A stretch of 31,152 nt of DNA from DASXUL01 sp036504855 (GCA_036504855.1 DASXUL010000086.1:1-31152), one strand, 5' to 3'; numbered from the stretch's first letter, positions 13,646-22,469 are shown. A program made the numbers and translations. Notes: generated by a model from the sequence alone, not told the origin.

Positions 13646-15211
13646 CTATCCCTTCTTCTGCGCCGGAGGCGGCGGCGGCAACAGCAGCGTCGGCGCCGCC
13701 GGAGCCAGTGTCTCACGCGCGACGATGGCCTCGGAGATCAGCGTTTTCTGCTGGCCCAGCGTGTCGGAGACCACCGGGCACTTCATCAGCGAAGGGGAAT
13801 CCATGATGAGGTACGACACTCCGGCGACCATGTACGCGGTGTCGTCCTGAAGCGGCTGGCCATTCACCGTTGCGTCCTCCCACGCCACGCCGTCCGGGCC
13901 GCGCACGATGCGGCCGGCGACCCCGGAGAAGTAGCAACCGTAGCTGCCCGGCTTGCGGTAGGCGCGCTCCACCGCGGCGCGGAGGTCGGCGCCCTTGGCT
14001 CGAACCATCACAACGTTCTGTCGCGTGTAGCCGCCGATATTCTCATACACGGTGCGCAGCGTCACCGGCCCGGCGGCCACCATGGGGCCCGAGTCGCCCG
14101 GAGCGATGACCACATCCGCCCCAACGCGATCGCGCAACAGGTCGCCAAACACCAGCGGGAGCGGGCTCTCGGTCTTGGCGCTGCCAGGGATATCCTGCTC
14201 CGCCGTGCCGAGGCGCGTTTTCAGCCGCTTCTGCGCGCTATTCCAGAAGGGTCGATAGGCGCGCGTAACAGCGCGGTCCTGCCGGGCGGTTGTGGGCAGC
14301 GGCAGCAGAACTTCCTTGGGGTAGACCTTTCCCAGCGGCGGGCTTGGCTCGTCCGCCCACCACTTGCCGCCATCGCCATTCACGGATGCCACGGTCCAGC
14401 CGGCATCCGTCCTGCGGAGGAGCAAGTCCATGCGGCCCAGGGCGGCCGCCAGGGCGCCGGTTTGGGCGATGAGCGTGTTGCCAACGCGCATGTGCTTGGC
14501 CAGGCGCGTGTGGCTGTGCCCCCCGATGATGACGTCGATGCCAGGGACCTTCGCCAGGTCCGGGTCGATCTCCACGCCGAGGTGAGAGAGGCAGATCACG
14601 ACATCTGCCTGTTTGCGCAACTCCGGCACAACGCGCCTGGCGGCCTCGATGGGATCGTCGAACCGCACGCGACTAATGGCGGGCGGCCACTCGATTTCCG
14701 GGGTCTCCAGTGTGGTGAGGCCGAACACCGCCACCTTCACCGGCCCCTCCTGGAAGATCACGCTCTCCCTCGCGCCGCCGAATGGGCCGCCGGTGGACCG
14801 ATCGTGCACATTGGCGGTAACGAAGGGGAAAGCCGCGCGGGCGATGTTGGCGGCCGTCGCGTCCTGTCCCCAGTCGAACTCGTGGTTGCCCAGCGTGGCC
14901 ACGTCGTATCCGGCGGCGCTCATGGCGCGCATTTCGGACTCGCCGGCGGTCATCAATTCCACGGGGGTGCCGTGGGTGATATCGCCCGCGTCAACGAACA
15001 ACACGTGGGGCATTGTCCTGCGCACCGTTCGCGCAATGGCCGCCGCGCGCGCCAGGCCCCCGGGGCCATCTGAATCCATGTCCTTGCTGCTCAACACGCG
15101 CCCGTGCATATCGTTCGTATGGAGGATGGTGAGGACCACGTCGTCCTCGGCGCGCGCCAGCGGCGCCAGCGCCACGGCCGCCAATAACAAACCGAAAGCT
15201 CTTCGCAGCAT
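13646..15211 (-). CDS. Secreted 5'-nucleotidase / 2',3'-cyclic phosphodiesterase (UshA family)
   Basis: The 521-aa protein has a signal peptide (MLRRAFGLLLAAVALAPLARA). Its N-terminal metallophosphatase domain shows TNDMHG (Asp34, His36), GGLARAA, DAGD (Asp77), LGNHEFDWG (Asn109, His110), SHLG and GGHSHT. The C-terminal 5'-nucleotidase domain covers about residues 330-490, with FGDLLRDRVGADVV and NVVMVRAKGADLRAAVE in the usual places, and the tail is proline-rich. Such enzymes dephosphorylate nucleotides in the periplasm or outside the cell. An AGGAG lies seven bases before the ATG at 15211. It is divergent from mnmE and upstream of the EEP gene by six bases, suggesting joint salvage of extracellular nucleotides or nucleic acids (inference). 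Confidence 0.92.
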   Translation of the reverse strand: MLRRAFGLLLAAVALAPLARAEDDVVLTILHTNDMHGRVLSSKDMDSDGPGGLARAAAIARTVRRTMPHVLFVDAGDITHGTPVELMTAGESEMRAMSAAGYDVATLGNHEFDWGQDATAANIARAAFPFVTANVHDRSTGGPFGGARESVIFQEGPVKVAVFGLTTLETPEIEWPPAISRVRFDDPIEAARRVVPELRKQADVVICLSHLGVEIDPDLAKVPGIDVIIGGHSHTRLAKHMRVGNTLIAQTGALAAALGRMDLLLRRTDAGWTVASVNGDGGKWWADEPSPPLGKVYPKEVLLPLPTTARQDRAVTRAYRPFWNSAQKRLKTRLGTAEQDIPGSAKTESPLPLVFGDLLRDRVGADVVIAPGDSGPMVAAGPVTLRTVYENIGGYTRQNVVMVRAKGADLRAAVERAYRKPGSYGCYFSGVAGRIVRGPDGVAWEDATVNGQPLQDDTAYMVAGVSYLIMDSPSLMKCPVVSDTLGQQKTLISEAIVARETLAPAAPTLLLPPPPPAQKKG

Positions 15212-15269
15212 GGCAAGCTCCTTTCGCGGCCGAAACGGCTAACTCAGCGTCCAATCGGTTCCGCGCAAC

Positions 15270-15278
15270 TGGTATAAT
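15270..15278 (+). promoter_or_regulatory. Extended -10 promoter for mnmE
   Basis: TGGTATAAT is a consensus TATAAT with the TGN extension. No good -35 hexamer stands at 17 bases, as is usual for extended -10 promoters. The transcription start would be near 15285, about 35 bases before the mnmE ATG. Confidence 0.6.
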
Positions 15279-15319
15279 GGTAACGCATTTCGCCTCCGCA
15301 TCGCTCCCGGGAAACGCCT

Positions 15320-16702
15320 ATGGATAGCCTTCAGACAACCAGCACCATCGCCGCTATCTCCACGCCCGTGGGCGAGGGCGGCATCGGCATCGTCCGCGTC
15401 AGCGGCCCGGACGCGCTGGCGGCCGCGGAACGCGTGTTCCGCGCGCGGTCCTCGAAGTCCATCGCCTCTCAGCGCTCGCACACCGTTCGCTTCGGCTGCA
15501 TCGTGGATGGCGACGACGAAGTGGACCAGGCGCTGTGCACCGTCTTTCGCGCGCCCCACAGCTACACCGGCGACGACACGGTGGAGCTGTCAACGCACGG
15601 CGGACCCGCGCCGCTGCGGCGCACGTTGTCTCTGCTGTTGCGCGCCGGCGCCCGCCTGGCAGGACCCGGTGAGTTTACGCAACGCGCCTTCCTGAACGGA
15701 CGGCTGGACCTCTCTCAGGCCGAGGCCGTGATCGACAGCATCCGCGCGCGCTCGGACGCCGGCCTGAAGGTGGCCGTGCGCCAGTTGGAAGGGGCGCTAT
15801 CGGCCCGCGTGGAGGCCGCACGCGCAATGCTGCTGGCGGTGGTCGCCGAGGTCGAGGCCAGCACAGACTTCCCGGACGAGGCGCCGGAGCCGGAGCCGGG
15901 CGACCTGATCCCCAGGGTGGCCGCGGTGTTGGCGGAGTTGGAGCGGCTGCTCGCCACGGCGGAGAGCGGACGCGTGTATCGCGAGGGCCTCTCCTGCGTC
16001 ATCGTGGGCCGGCCGAACGTGGGCAAATCCTCGATCCTCAACGCGCTGCTGCGAGACAACCGCGCCATCGTAACCGCCGTACCGGGCACAACCCGCGACG
16101 TGCTGGAGGAGACCGCCATCCTCGGCGGAGTGCCCGTGCGCCTTGTAGACACGGCGGGCCTGCGCGAGACGGAAGACGTTGTAGAGCGCATCGGGGTCGA
16201 ACGGGCCCAGGCCGCCATGTCCGGCGCCGACATCCTGCTCTGCGTGCTGGACGCCGCGCAGGCCCTGACCCGCGAAGACGAACTCATCCTGGAGGGCGCC
16301 AAGGGCCGGCCGGCCCTCGTCGTATTGAACAAGTCCGACCTCCGCCCGTTCCTCTTCGCCATGGATGTTGAGGTGCGCCTCCCTGGCGCGAAGGTACTGA
16401 AAGGGTCCGCCGTAAAGGACGGGGGGATGGCTGATGTGGAGAACGCGCTCACGGCGATGGTCACCGCCGGCCTCGTCTCGCCGGCGGACGTCACCGTTAG
16501 CCACGTCCGCCATCGGAGAAGCCTGGAAGTGGCCTCGGAATCGCTGCGGGCGGTCCTGAAAACGCTGACAGAAGGCTGGCCGCTGGATCTAGCGGCGCAG
16601 GACCTCCAGACGGCGATCCATCAGCTTGGCGAGATCAGCGGGCAGACCGTTTCCGACCGCGTGATTCAGGAGATCTTCAGCCGGTTCTGCGTGGGTAAAT
16701 AG
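15320..16702 (+). CDS. mnmE: tRNA uridine-5-carboxymethylaminomethyl modification GTPase MnmE
   Basis: MnmE works with MnmG to add the (carboxymethyl)aminomethyl group to wobble uridine 34 of certain tRNAs. The 460-aa length is standard. The N-terminal tetrahydrofolate-binding domain begins TIAAISTPVGEGGIGIVRVSG and includes the SYTGDDTVELSTHGG block. The GTPase domain has the P-loop GRPNVGKS at residues 230-237, the switch II motif DTAGLRE and the NKSD guanine-specificity motif. The C-terminal FCVGK supplies the catalytic cysteine Cys458. The start at 15320 gives the family N-terminus; only a weak GGGAA precedes it. The gene stands alone on its transcript, divergent from the 5'-nucleotidase. 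Confidence 0.97.
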   Translation: MDSLQTTSTIAAISTPVGEGGIGIVRVSGPDALAAAERVFRARSSKSIASQRSHTVRFGCIVDGDDEVDQALCTVFRAPHSYTGDDTVELSTHGGPAPLRRTLSLLLRAGARLAGPGEFTQRAFLNGRLDLSQAEAVIDSIRARSDAGLKVAVRQLEGALSARVEAARAMLLAVVAEVEASTDFPDEAPEPEPGDLIPRVAAVLAELERLLATAESGRVYREGLSCVIVGRPNVGKSSILNALLRDNRAIVTAVPGTTRDVLEETAILGGVPVRLVDTAGLRETEDVVERIGVERAQAAMSGADILLCVLDAAQALTREDELILEGAKGRPALVVLNKSDLRPFLFAMDVEVRLPGAKVLKGSAVKDGGMADVENALTAMVTAGLVSPADVTVSHVRHRRSLEVASESLRAVLKTLTEGWPLDLAAQDLQTAIHQLGEISGQTVSDRVIQEIFSRFCVGK

Positions 16703-16738
16703 CCCGGCACTCCGTTGGCGCTTCCTCGTTCTGCACGC

Positions 16739-16753
16739 AGGCCGCTCCGGCCT
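16739..16753 (+). terminator. Short GC hairpin downstream of mnmE
   Basis: AGGCCG and CGGCCT form a six-bp stem with a three-base loop 37 bases after the mnmE stop. There is no T-run, so its role as a terminator is only possible. Confidence 0.28.
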
Positions 16754-16773
16754 TGCGGCCTCGATCCCGCGCC

Positions 16774-16802
16774 TTGACGCCGCTGGCATGAGCGGATATG
16801 CT
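16774..16802 (+). promoter_or_regulatory. Promoter for the small membrane protein gene
   Basis: TTGACG at 16774-16779 and TATGCT at 16797-16802 are separated by exactly 17 bases. The predicted start near 16809 leaves a leader of about 64 bases before the ATG at 16873, so an in-frame ATG at 16798 cannot be used from this promoter. Confidence 0.6.
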
Positions 16803-16872
16803 TTATCCACATCCGGCGCCCGTTCAACCGATGCAAGGGGGGCGTTCGGAGCGATCGAAACGGGGGGAGACG

Positions 16873-17190
16873 ATGGGAAGATGGCTAACGGGAGGCGTTT
16901 TGATCGGGGCCGTTGCGGCCGGGGCCTCAATCGCCTGGATGGACACCCGTCCGCACTGGGATGACGCCGGCATCACGGCGGTGACGGTGTTCCTCGCCAG
17001 CGCCGTCTGCGGGGTCATCCGTCCCACGCGCGCCTGGCTGTGGGCGCTGGCGATCGGCTTGTGGATCCCGATGGCCAACGTTGCGCTTCACCACACCTAC
17101 GAGTCCAGCATCGCCCTGGCCTTTGCGTTCGCGGGGGCCTATGCCGGCGCCGGCCTCCGCCGCCTCACCACGCGGGCGGCAGGAGCGTAG
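16873..17190 (+). CDS. Small membrane protein of unknown function
   Basis: The 105-aa protein starts at the ATG at 16873, which has GGGGGAG just upstream and fits the promoter position. It has about three or four hydrophobic segments: residues 5-22, 30-48, 56-74 and 78-95. It ends with a basic tail (LRRLTTRAAGA). The pattern suggests a small inner-membrane protein; no family is recognised. It stands between mnmE and a convergent secreted-protein gene and has its own promoter and a strong downstream hairpin. Confidence 0.72.
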   Translation: MGRWLTGGVLIGAVAAGASIAWMDTRPHWDDAGITAVTVFLASAVCGVIRPTRAWLWALAIGLWIPMANVALHHTYESSIALAFAFAGAYAGAGLRRLTTRAAGA

Positions 17191-17243
17191 CGCGCCGTCG
17201 CCCAGATTCGTTGGCCGGAAGCCGGCTCCATGGCCGCATCTAG

Positions 17244-17283
17244 CCGAGGGGGCGGAGGAAGCAAGCGCCTCCCGCCCCCTCGG
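17244..17283. terminator. Bidirectional hairpin between convergent genes
   Basis: A 15-16 bp GC-rich stem (CCGAGGGGGCGGAGG at 17244-17258 pairing with 17268-17283, one bulged base) with a nine-base loop lies between the 3' ends of the small membrane protein gene and the minus-strand repeat protein gene. It can serve both directions; it lacks a long T-run on either strand. Confidence 0.72.
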
Positions 17284-17302
17284 TATCCGGCCCGGCGCCG
17301 CG

Positions 17303-18148
17303 CTACCGCAAAGTGACGCGCGCGGCGCGGATGCGGTCACCGGTTCGACGACCCTCAACGGTAACGCGGTCTCCCCTCTGCAGGTCGCGCAGGCGGATCA
17401 CGCCGTCGCCGTCGCGGAGGTCCGCGGAATCCGTGTAGACCGTTAGTATGCGCCCATCCACGTCGATGCGCAGGATCTCGGCGCGAGAGTCGATGCTGGA
17501 AACGCGGCCCGTAACGCGCTCGGTCACAACATCGCGGTCGTCATAGCGTCCGTCGCGGGAATCCGTGTAGATCACGTCGATGCGGCGCGCCCGGAGGCTG
17601 CCGTCCTCGCGGTAGCGCTCGATGGAGACGCGCAACGTCTCGCCGGACTTCAGTTCGTGCACAGATATGCTATCCCGGTCACGGCGGATGGGGATGCCGC
17701 GCGGAACGTCGATGGTGCGGGTTTCGTCATTCTCCAGGTGTACCCGGATATCGCGGTCGAAGGCGCCGCTGCCGTTGACGAGGCGCCCGCTGACCTCGCG
17801 GGTGCGGCTGGTGTAACGGACGCCGTAATCTCCGTAGTCGCCGGAGCGCCACGAAGGGCCGTTGTCGTAACCGTACGGGTCACGGTCGTTCGCTTCGTTG
17901 CCGGCGCGCCGGTACTGATCGTAGGAAGCCGCGGCGCCCACGCCATAGATCAGGGCCTTGTCGGGGTGTTGCTTGATGGCCTCCACCACGGCGGCCATGC
18001 CGAGGCCGGCGGTTGCGGCTCCCCAGCCCGTTTGCTTATCGGCGCCTCCGGCCAGGGCCGGCGGCGCCAGCGCCAGCATCGCGATGGCCGGGACGATGAG
18101 CCCAGCGGTCTGGGCCACGGTATCCCAGCGAGTTCTTCTCTGTGCCAT
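17303..18148 (-). CDS. Secreted protein with two OB-like (DUF5666-type) repeats
   Basis: The 281-aa protein has an N-terminal signal or anchor segment (residues about 10-34, ending PPALAGG). A Gly/Ala segment follows (residues 40-75, TGWGAATAGLGMAAV), then a Tyr/Asp/Arg-rich linker. Two related beta domains follow: residues about 115-195 start REVSGRLVNGSG and end LRARRIDV; residues about 210-280 start ERVTGRVSSIDS and end IRAARVTL. Both show the GxV...I.V......L..GD.V.V......D...RA.R.. pattern of DUF5666-like OB folds. GGGAGG stands six bases before the ATG. Function is unknown; an envelope location is inferred. Confidence 0.78.
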   Translation of the reverse strand: MAQRRTRWDTVAQTAGLIVPAIAMLALAPPALAGGADKQTGWGAATAGLGMAAVVEAIKQHPDKALIYGVGAAASYDQYRRAGNEANDRDPYGYDNGPSWRSGDYGDYGVRYTSRTREVSGRLVNGSGAFDRDIRVHLENDETRTIDVPRGIPIRRDRDSISVHELKSGETLRVSIERYREDGSLRARRIDVIYTDSRDGRYDDRDVVTERVTGRVSSIDSRAEILRIDVDGRILTVYTDSADLRDGDGVIRLRDLQRGDRVTVEGRRTGDRIRAARVTLR

Positions 18149-18498
18149 ATCGAACCTCCCGTGCGTTGAACTGCGGTCAGTTAGGGTGACGAACGCTTAC
18201 ATAAGGCATGTTCCCACAAATCGGGGCGGCGCGACAGGATAGCGGTCCGAATGGATCTTCGGAGGCCGCATTGAGTCTATGGCGCTCAATATTCCTTAGC
18301 GTTAATTGGGGAACCCTACGGCGATATCCGGCGTCTCAACTATACGTGTCTCCACCGCTTGACGGAACCGTACAGGCGCGGGCACCGTTATGTTTTGAAC
18401 GGAGTTTTGAACCGCACGCATAGGGTATCATGCCCAGAACAGCAGCCATCCACACAGAGCCCTGGTGATGCCGGTTCGGAGGGGCTTGGCAAGCAGAT
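18149..18498. promoter_or_regulatory. Divergent intergenic region upstream of lon
   Basis: This 350-bp gap between two divergent genes holds no convincing gene. It contains an AT-richer patch around 18285-18310. Closer to lon, GTTTTGAAC occurs twice in direct orientation with a 12-bp period (18392-18400 and 18404-18412), followed by TATCAT at 18426-18431, a possible -10 box for lon. A canonical -35 at 17 bases is not evident, so the repeats may instead bind an activator or repressor. A TTGACG at 18359 has no -10 at acceptable spacing. Confidence 0.4.
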
Positions 18499-21057
18499 AT
18501 GACAGACCAACTGAAAGAACATCAGATCAACGGCGGCGGCGACGACAGCGAGTCCTTTGAGCTCCCCGAGCTCTTGAACCTGTTGCCGTTGCGCGAAACC
18601 GTGCTCTTCCCGGCGGCCGTCCTCCCTCTGAACGTGGCGCGTGAGAACTCCGTGAAGCTCATCGACGACACGGTCACGGCCGGCGCCCGCATCATCGCCA
18701 CCGCCACCATGAAGGACGCCAGCGTTGAACAGCCTGGCCCGGACGACATCTACCACATCGGCACCGCCGTCATCATCCGCATGATGCTGAAGATGCCGGA
18801 TGGCGTGCGCCTCATGGTCCAGGGCATCCGCCGCTTCCGCGTGGCCGAGATCCTGGAAACCGACCCGTACTTCAAGGTGCGCATTGAGCCCATCGCCGAG
18901 CAGACCGAGTTCACCCCGGAAGAGGAGACCCGGCTGGAAGCCTTGCGCCGCGCGGTGGGCGACGTTTTCCGACGCGTGGTGGCCATCTCCCCCAACCTCC
19001 CGGACGAACTGAGCGGCATCCCGGATGCCGTTACAGAGCCCGGCGTGCTGGCGGACATGATTGCCGCCCACGTTCCCATCAGCACCGAGGAGAAGCAGAG
19101 CGTCCTTGAAACGTTCGACGTGCGCGATCGCCTGGAGAAACTGCTTTCGATCCTCAACCGCGAGTCCGAGGTGCTGGAGCTCTCCAGCAAGATCCAGGGC
19201 GAAGTCCGCGAGGAGCTGAACAAGACCCAGCGCGAGTATTTCCTGCGCGAACAGATGAAGGCCATCCAGCGCGAACTGGGTGACGCGGACGATCGCACCG
19301 AAGAGATCGAGGACCTGAAGAAGAAGATCGAGGCCGCCGGCATGCCGGAGGATGCGCGCAAGGAAGCCGATCGCGAGATGGATCGGCTGCAGCGCATGCC
19401 GCCCCAGGCCGCCGAGTACACCGTCTCCCGCACCTACCTGGATTGGCTGGTCTCGCTGCCGTGGGTTACCGCCACCGTGGACAACCTGGACATCCCGCAC
19501 GTGAAATCCGTGCTGGATGAGGACCATTTCGGACTGGACAAGGTGAAGGACCGCCTGCTGGAGTTCCTCAGCGTGCGCAAGTTCAAGGTGGAAGGCAACG
19601 TGCGCCAGCCGATTCTGTGCTTCACCGGACCTCCCGGGGTGGGCAAAACCAGCCTGGCCAAATCCATCGCCCGCGCGATGGGCCGCAAATTCGTGCGCTT
19701 CAGCCTCGGCGGAATGCGCGACGAGGCCGAAATCCGCGGACACCGCCGCACCTACGTGGGCGCGCTGCCCGGACAGATCATCCAGGGCCTGCGCCGCGCG
19801 GAATCGAACAACCCGGTGATGGTGCTGGACGAGGTCGACAAGATCGGCATGGACTTCCGGGGCGATCCCACCAGCGCGCTCCTGGAGGTGCTGGACCCGG
19901 AACAGAACTACTCGTTCCGCGACCACTACCTGGACGCGCCGTTCGATCTGTCGCGCACCCTCTTCATCACCACCGCCAACATGCTGGACCCGATCCCCGG
20001 CCCCCTGCGGGACCGCATGGAGATCATCGAGCTCGCCGGCTACACCGAAGAGGAGAAGGTGCAGATCGCCGTTCGCCACCTGATTCCGAAGCAGATGGCG
20101 GAACACGGCCTGCGCCCGGCCGGCGGCGTGGTGGCCGATGCCCTGAAGGCCGGCGATGCCAACATCCCGATAACGTCGAGCGAGGGCGAGGTTGGGCAGG
20201 AGGCCGTTGCCGAGAGCGCTGAAACCGCGCCGGCCGCTGAAGTGGTGGCCGAGAACGCGCTGCCCTCCCCGGATGGCGGGCACATTACGTGGACCGAAGA
20301 AGGCATCCGCCATGTGGTGCAGGGATACACGCGAGAGGCCGGCGTGCGAAGCCTGGAGCGCCAGTTCGCCGCCATCTGCCGCAAGGCCACCCGTCAGTTC
20401 GCCGAAGGGCGGCAGGAGCCTGTTACCGTGGATATCGCCACCGTGGAAGGCTACCTCGGAGCGCCGCGCTTCGAGAGCGAGGATCTGCGGGACCGCGTGC
20501 AGATTCCGGGAGTGGCCACGGGGCTGGCCTGGACGCCCGTGGGCGGCGACGTGTTGTTCATCGAGGCCATCGCCATGCCGGGCGACAAGGGGCTCATCCT
20601 AACCGGCCAATTGGGCGACGTGATGAAGGAATCGGCGCAGGCGGCCCTGAGTTGGGTTCGCGCTCATCAAGAGGCGCTGGGCATCCCAGAGGGGTACTTC
20701 GCAAAGCATGAACTGCATGTGCACGTTCCGCAAGGCGCCGTCCCGAAGGACGGGCCCAGCGCCGGCGTAACGATGGCTACCGCCATCACCAGCATGGCCA
20801 CCAACCGGCCCACCGTGCCGCTGCTGGCCATGACGGGAGAGATCAGCCTATCCGGCCGCGTTCTGCCAATCGGAGGCCTCAAGGAGAAGACCCTTGCGGC
20901 GCACCGCGCCGGCGTTCGCACGCTGATCGTGCCCGAACGCAACCGCAAGGACTACGAAGAAGAGGTGCCGGCGGACATCAAGGCGGCCCTCACGGTCCAC
21001 TACGCCAGCGACCTGAACCAGGTGCTGAACCTGGCCCTGGAACCGGTAAAGCAGTAG
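18499..21057 (+). CDS. lon: ATP-dependent Lon protease
   Basis: Lon degrades misfolded and regulatory proteins in the cytoplasm. The 852-aa protein has the LON substrate-binding domain (residues about 25-225, starting LPLRETVLFPAAVLPLNV), a coiled helical region, and the AAA+ module with Walker A GPPGVGKTS (Lys383) and Walker B MVLDEVDKIG (Asp444, Glu445). The protease domain has catalytic Ser754 in KDGPSAGVTMA and Lys795 in GGLKEKTLAAHR. A family-atypical insert of about 55 residues rich in Ala, Glu and Gly occurs in the small AAA subdomain (about 539-595), between HGL and the block leading to YTREAGVRSLER. The start follows a GGAGGGG rather far upstream (about 15 bases). The gene is closed by a 28-bp perfect inverted repeat. 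Confidence 0.97.
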   Translation: MTDQLKEHQINGGGDDSESFELPELLNLLPLRETVLFPAAVLPLNVARENSVKLIDDTVTAGARIIATATMKDASVEQPGPDDIYHIGTAVIIRMMLKMPDGVRLMVQGIRRFRVAEILETDPYFKVRIEPIAEQTEFTPEEETRLEALRRAVGDVFRRVVAISPNLPDELSGIPDAVTEPGVLADMIAAHVPISTEEKQSVLETFDVRDRLEKLLSILNRESEVLELSSKIQGEVREELNKTQREYFLREQMKAIQRELGDADDRTEEIEDLKKKIEAAGMPEDARKEADREMDRLQRMPPQAAEYTVSRTYLDWLVSLPWVTATVDNLDIPHVKSVLDEDHFGLDKVKDRLLEFLSVRKFKVEGNVRQPILCFTGPPGVGKTSLAKSIARAMGRKFVRFSLGGMRDEAEIRGHRRTYVGALPGQIIQGLRRAESNNPVMVLDEVDKIGMDFRGDPTSALLEVLDPEQNYSFRDHYLDAPFDLSRTLFITTANMLDPIPGPLRDRMEIIELAGYTEEEKVQIAVRHLIPKQMAEHGLRPAGGVVADALKAGDANIPITSSEGEVGQEAVAESAETAPAAEVVAENALPSPDGGHITWTEEGIRHVVQGYTREAGVRSLERQFAAICRKATRQFAEGRQEPVTVDIATVEGYLGAPRFESEDLRDRVQIPGVATGLAWTPVGGDVLFIEAIAMPGDKGLILTGQLGDVMKESAQAALSWVRAHQEALGIPEGYFAKHELHVHVPQGAVPKDGPSAGVTMATAITSMATNRPTVPLLAMTGEISLSGRVLPIGGLKEKTLAAHRAGVRTLIVPERNRKDYEEEVPADIKAALTVHYASDLNQVLNLALEPVKQ

Positions 21058-21064
21058 GGCTTCA

Positions 21065-21132
21065 CGGCCAACGGAAATGGCGGGCTATCCGGGGCGAGAT
21101 CCGCCCGGATAGCCCGCCATTTCCGTTGGCCG
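21065..21132. terminator. Perfect 28-bp inverted repeat between lon and the dehydratase gene
   Basis: Bases 21065-21092 and 21105-21132 are exact inverted complements, 28 bp, with a 12-base loop that can pair three bases further past a one-base bulge. It begins eight bases after the lon stop and ends five bases before the stop of the convergent dehydratase gene, so it can terminate both transcripts. No T-run is present. Confidence 0.78.
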
Positions 21133-21137
21133 CGCGC

Positions 21138-21443
21138 CTACAACGTCGGACGCGCCGCCGCCTCGATGCGGTTCGCCAGGTGGATGTCCTTCTGCGTGAG
21201 CCCGCCCTGGCTGTGCGTTGAGAGGACCATCCGCACGGAGTTCCACCGGATGTCGATATCCGGGTGATGATTGGCCGCCTCAGCCTCCGCCGCCACGCGG
21301 TTCACGAATCCCATGGCCTCCACGAAATTCGTGAACTTGAAGGTCTTCAGGATCTCACCGCCATCGCGCGTCCAACCCGGTAGGGTCAACAACGCCGCCT
21401 CAATCTGCGAATCCGATAGTCTGCCGGACACAGCCGCCTCCAT
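21138..21443 (-). CDS. 4a-hydroxytetrahydrobiopterin dehydratase (PCD/DCoH family)
   Basis: The enzyme dehydrates pterin-4a-carbinolamine during recycling of the cofactor of aromatic amino-acid hydroxylases; relatives also serve in other pterin pathways. From the ATG at 21443 the protein is 101 aa, the family length. Family blocks are LSDSQIEAALLTLPGW, FKFTNFVEAMGFVNRVA, the catalytic histidines in NHHPDIDI, and LSTHSQGGLTQKDIHLANRIE. No good ribosome site precedes the ATG; the frame is open further upstream, but that part is low in family similarity and overlaps the start of the divergent L,D-transpeptidase gene. Confidence 0.92.
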   Translation of the reverse strand: MEAAVSGRLSDSQIEAALLTLPGWTRDGGEILKTFKFTNFVEAMGFVNRVAAEAEAANHHPDIDIRWNSVRMVLSTHSQGGLTQKDIHLANRIEAAARPTL

Positions 21444-21564
21444 GATATATGTGAGATAATCGTGATGTGGAACCTGAGCGTGCGCGCTCACGTTCCCGTG
21501 AAGGGTATCCGCGGCGCCCCCCCGGCGCCCAGAACAGTGTACCCCGTTCGCTGGGAGAGTTTGC

Positions 21565-22458
21565 ATGCGCGTTGCCGTCCTGATAGCCGCCTTTCTCGCT
21601 CCGCTCGCCGCCTGGGCTCAGCTCGATGATACCGTGATCATCACGCCGCCATCGCCCGAGGCGCCGGCCCCGCCGCCGCAGCCGCAGCCGCAGCCGACGC
21701 CCAAACCCGTGCACCCGCCGAAACCGGAGCCGAAGCCCGTTGCGCCGACTGTGGCGTGGGCCTCCCCCGTTAACGGCGCCGTGCTCTTCCGCCCGGACAC
21801 CGTTACCCTGGACTGGACCAGCGCCTTCCCTGAGGGGACCGCTTACTCCGTAACCATGGGAGAGACGAAGAAGGACTTCCCGGTCTCCGTGGCCGAGAAC
21901 GTCGCCGCCACGAGCGTTCGATGGACCCTGCCCGACATGCCCTGCACCACGGTCTACCTGCGCGTTAAGGCGTTCGACCCATCCGGCGCGCTCCTCGGCA
22001 GCGACGTGCGCATGATTCACCTCGTGCCGGCCGACGCCATCGTGGTGAGTAAGCAGAACCAGCGGCTATGGGCATTTCACGGCGGCAAACTGCGTCAACG
22101 GTACCTGATCTCTACCGGCGATGTGGACTACGACACCCGGGCCGGGTGGTTCACCGTTTACATGCGCTCCCGCGACCATCACAGCTCGATATACGACGTG
22201 GACATGCCGTACGCGCTGTTCTTCAGCGGCGGACAGGCCATCCATGCCAGCACGGCGCTGCGCCGCCTGGGGCGACGCGCCTCCCACGGCTGCGTGCGGC
22301 TGCCCAAAGCGCACGCCCGAACCCTGTTCGATGACTCCGGGGTGGGACGTCCGATCATCGTAACGCCCTGGGGCGACGATATGAGCTACCTGGACGCTTT
22401 CCTGCCGGCCTCGAACGCTGCCGGGAAGCCTGCCCCTCGCGTTGCCGGGCGTCAGTGA
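21565..22458 (+). CDS. L,D-transpeptidase (YkuD family) with proline-rich linker
   Basis: The 297-aa secreted protein has a signal peptide (MRVAVLIAAFLAPLAAWAQ), a Pro/Gln/Lys-rich linker at residues about 28-60, and a beta-sandwich domain of Fn3-like type about 62-155 (PTVAWASPVNGAVL to DVRMIHLVP). A C-terminal YkuD domain has the active-site block HASTALRRLGRRASHGCVR: His227, Ser240, His241 and nucleophile Cys243. Such enzymes cross-link peptidoglycan or attach proteins to it. The Pro-rich spacer would extend the catalytic domain into the periplasm. GGGAGAG stands six bases before the ATG. tilS begins at or just past its stop codon. Confidence 0.9.
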   Translation: MRVAVLIAAFLAPLAAWAQLDDTVIITPPSPEAPAPPPQPQPQPTPKPVHPPKPEPKPVAPTVAWASPVNGAVLFRPDTVTLDWTSAFPEGTAYSVTMGETKKDFPVSVAENVAATSVRWTLPDMPCTTVYLRVKAFDPSGALLGSDVRMIHLVPADAIVVSKQNQRLWAFHGGKLRQRYLISTGDVDYDTRAGWFTVYMRSRDHHSSIYDVDMPYALFFSGGQAIHASTALRRLGRRASHGCVRLPKAHARTLFDDSGVGRPIIVTPWGDDMSYLDAFLPASNAAGKPAPRVAGRQ

Positions 22459-22469
22459 GAAGCGGTAGC

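Noticed and set aside
13046..15073. Very long open frame antisense to the EEP and 5'-nucleotidase genes
   Set aside because: Its peptide is His/Arg/Gly-rich low-complexity sequence typical of the opposite strand of GC-rich genes. The genes on the other strand have complete catalytic motifs.
18388..20313. Long open frame antisense to lon
   Set aside because: Same antisense GC effect; lon on the plus strand is beyond doubt.
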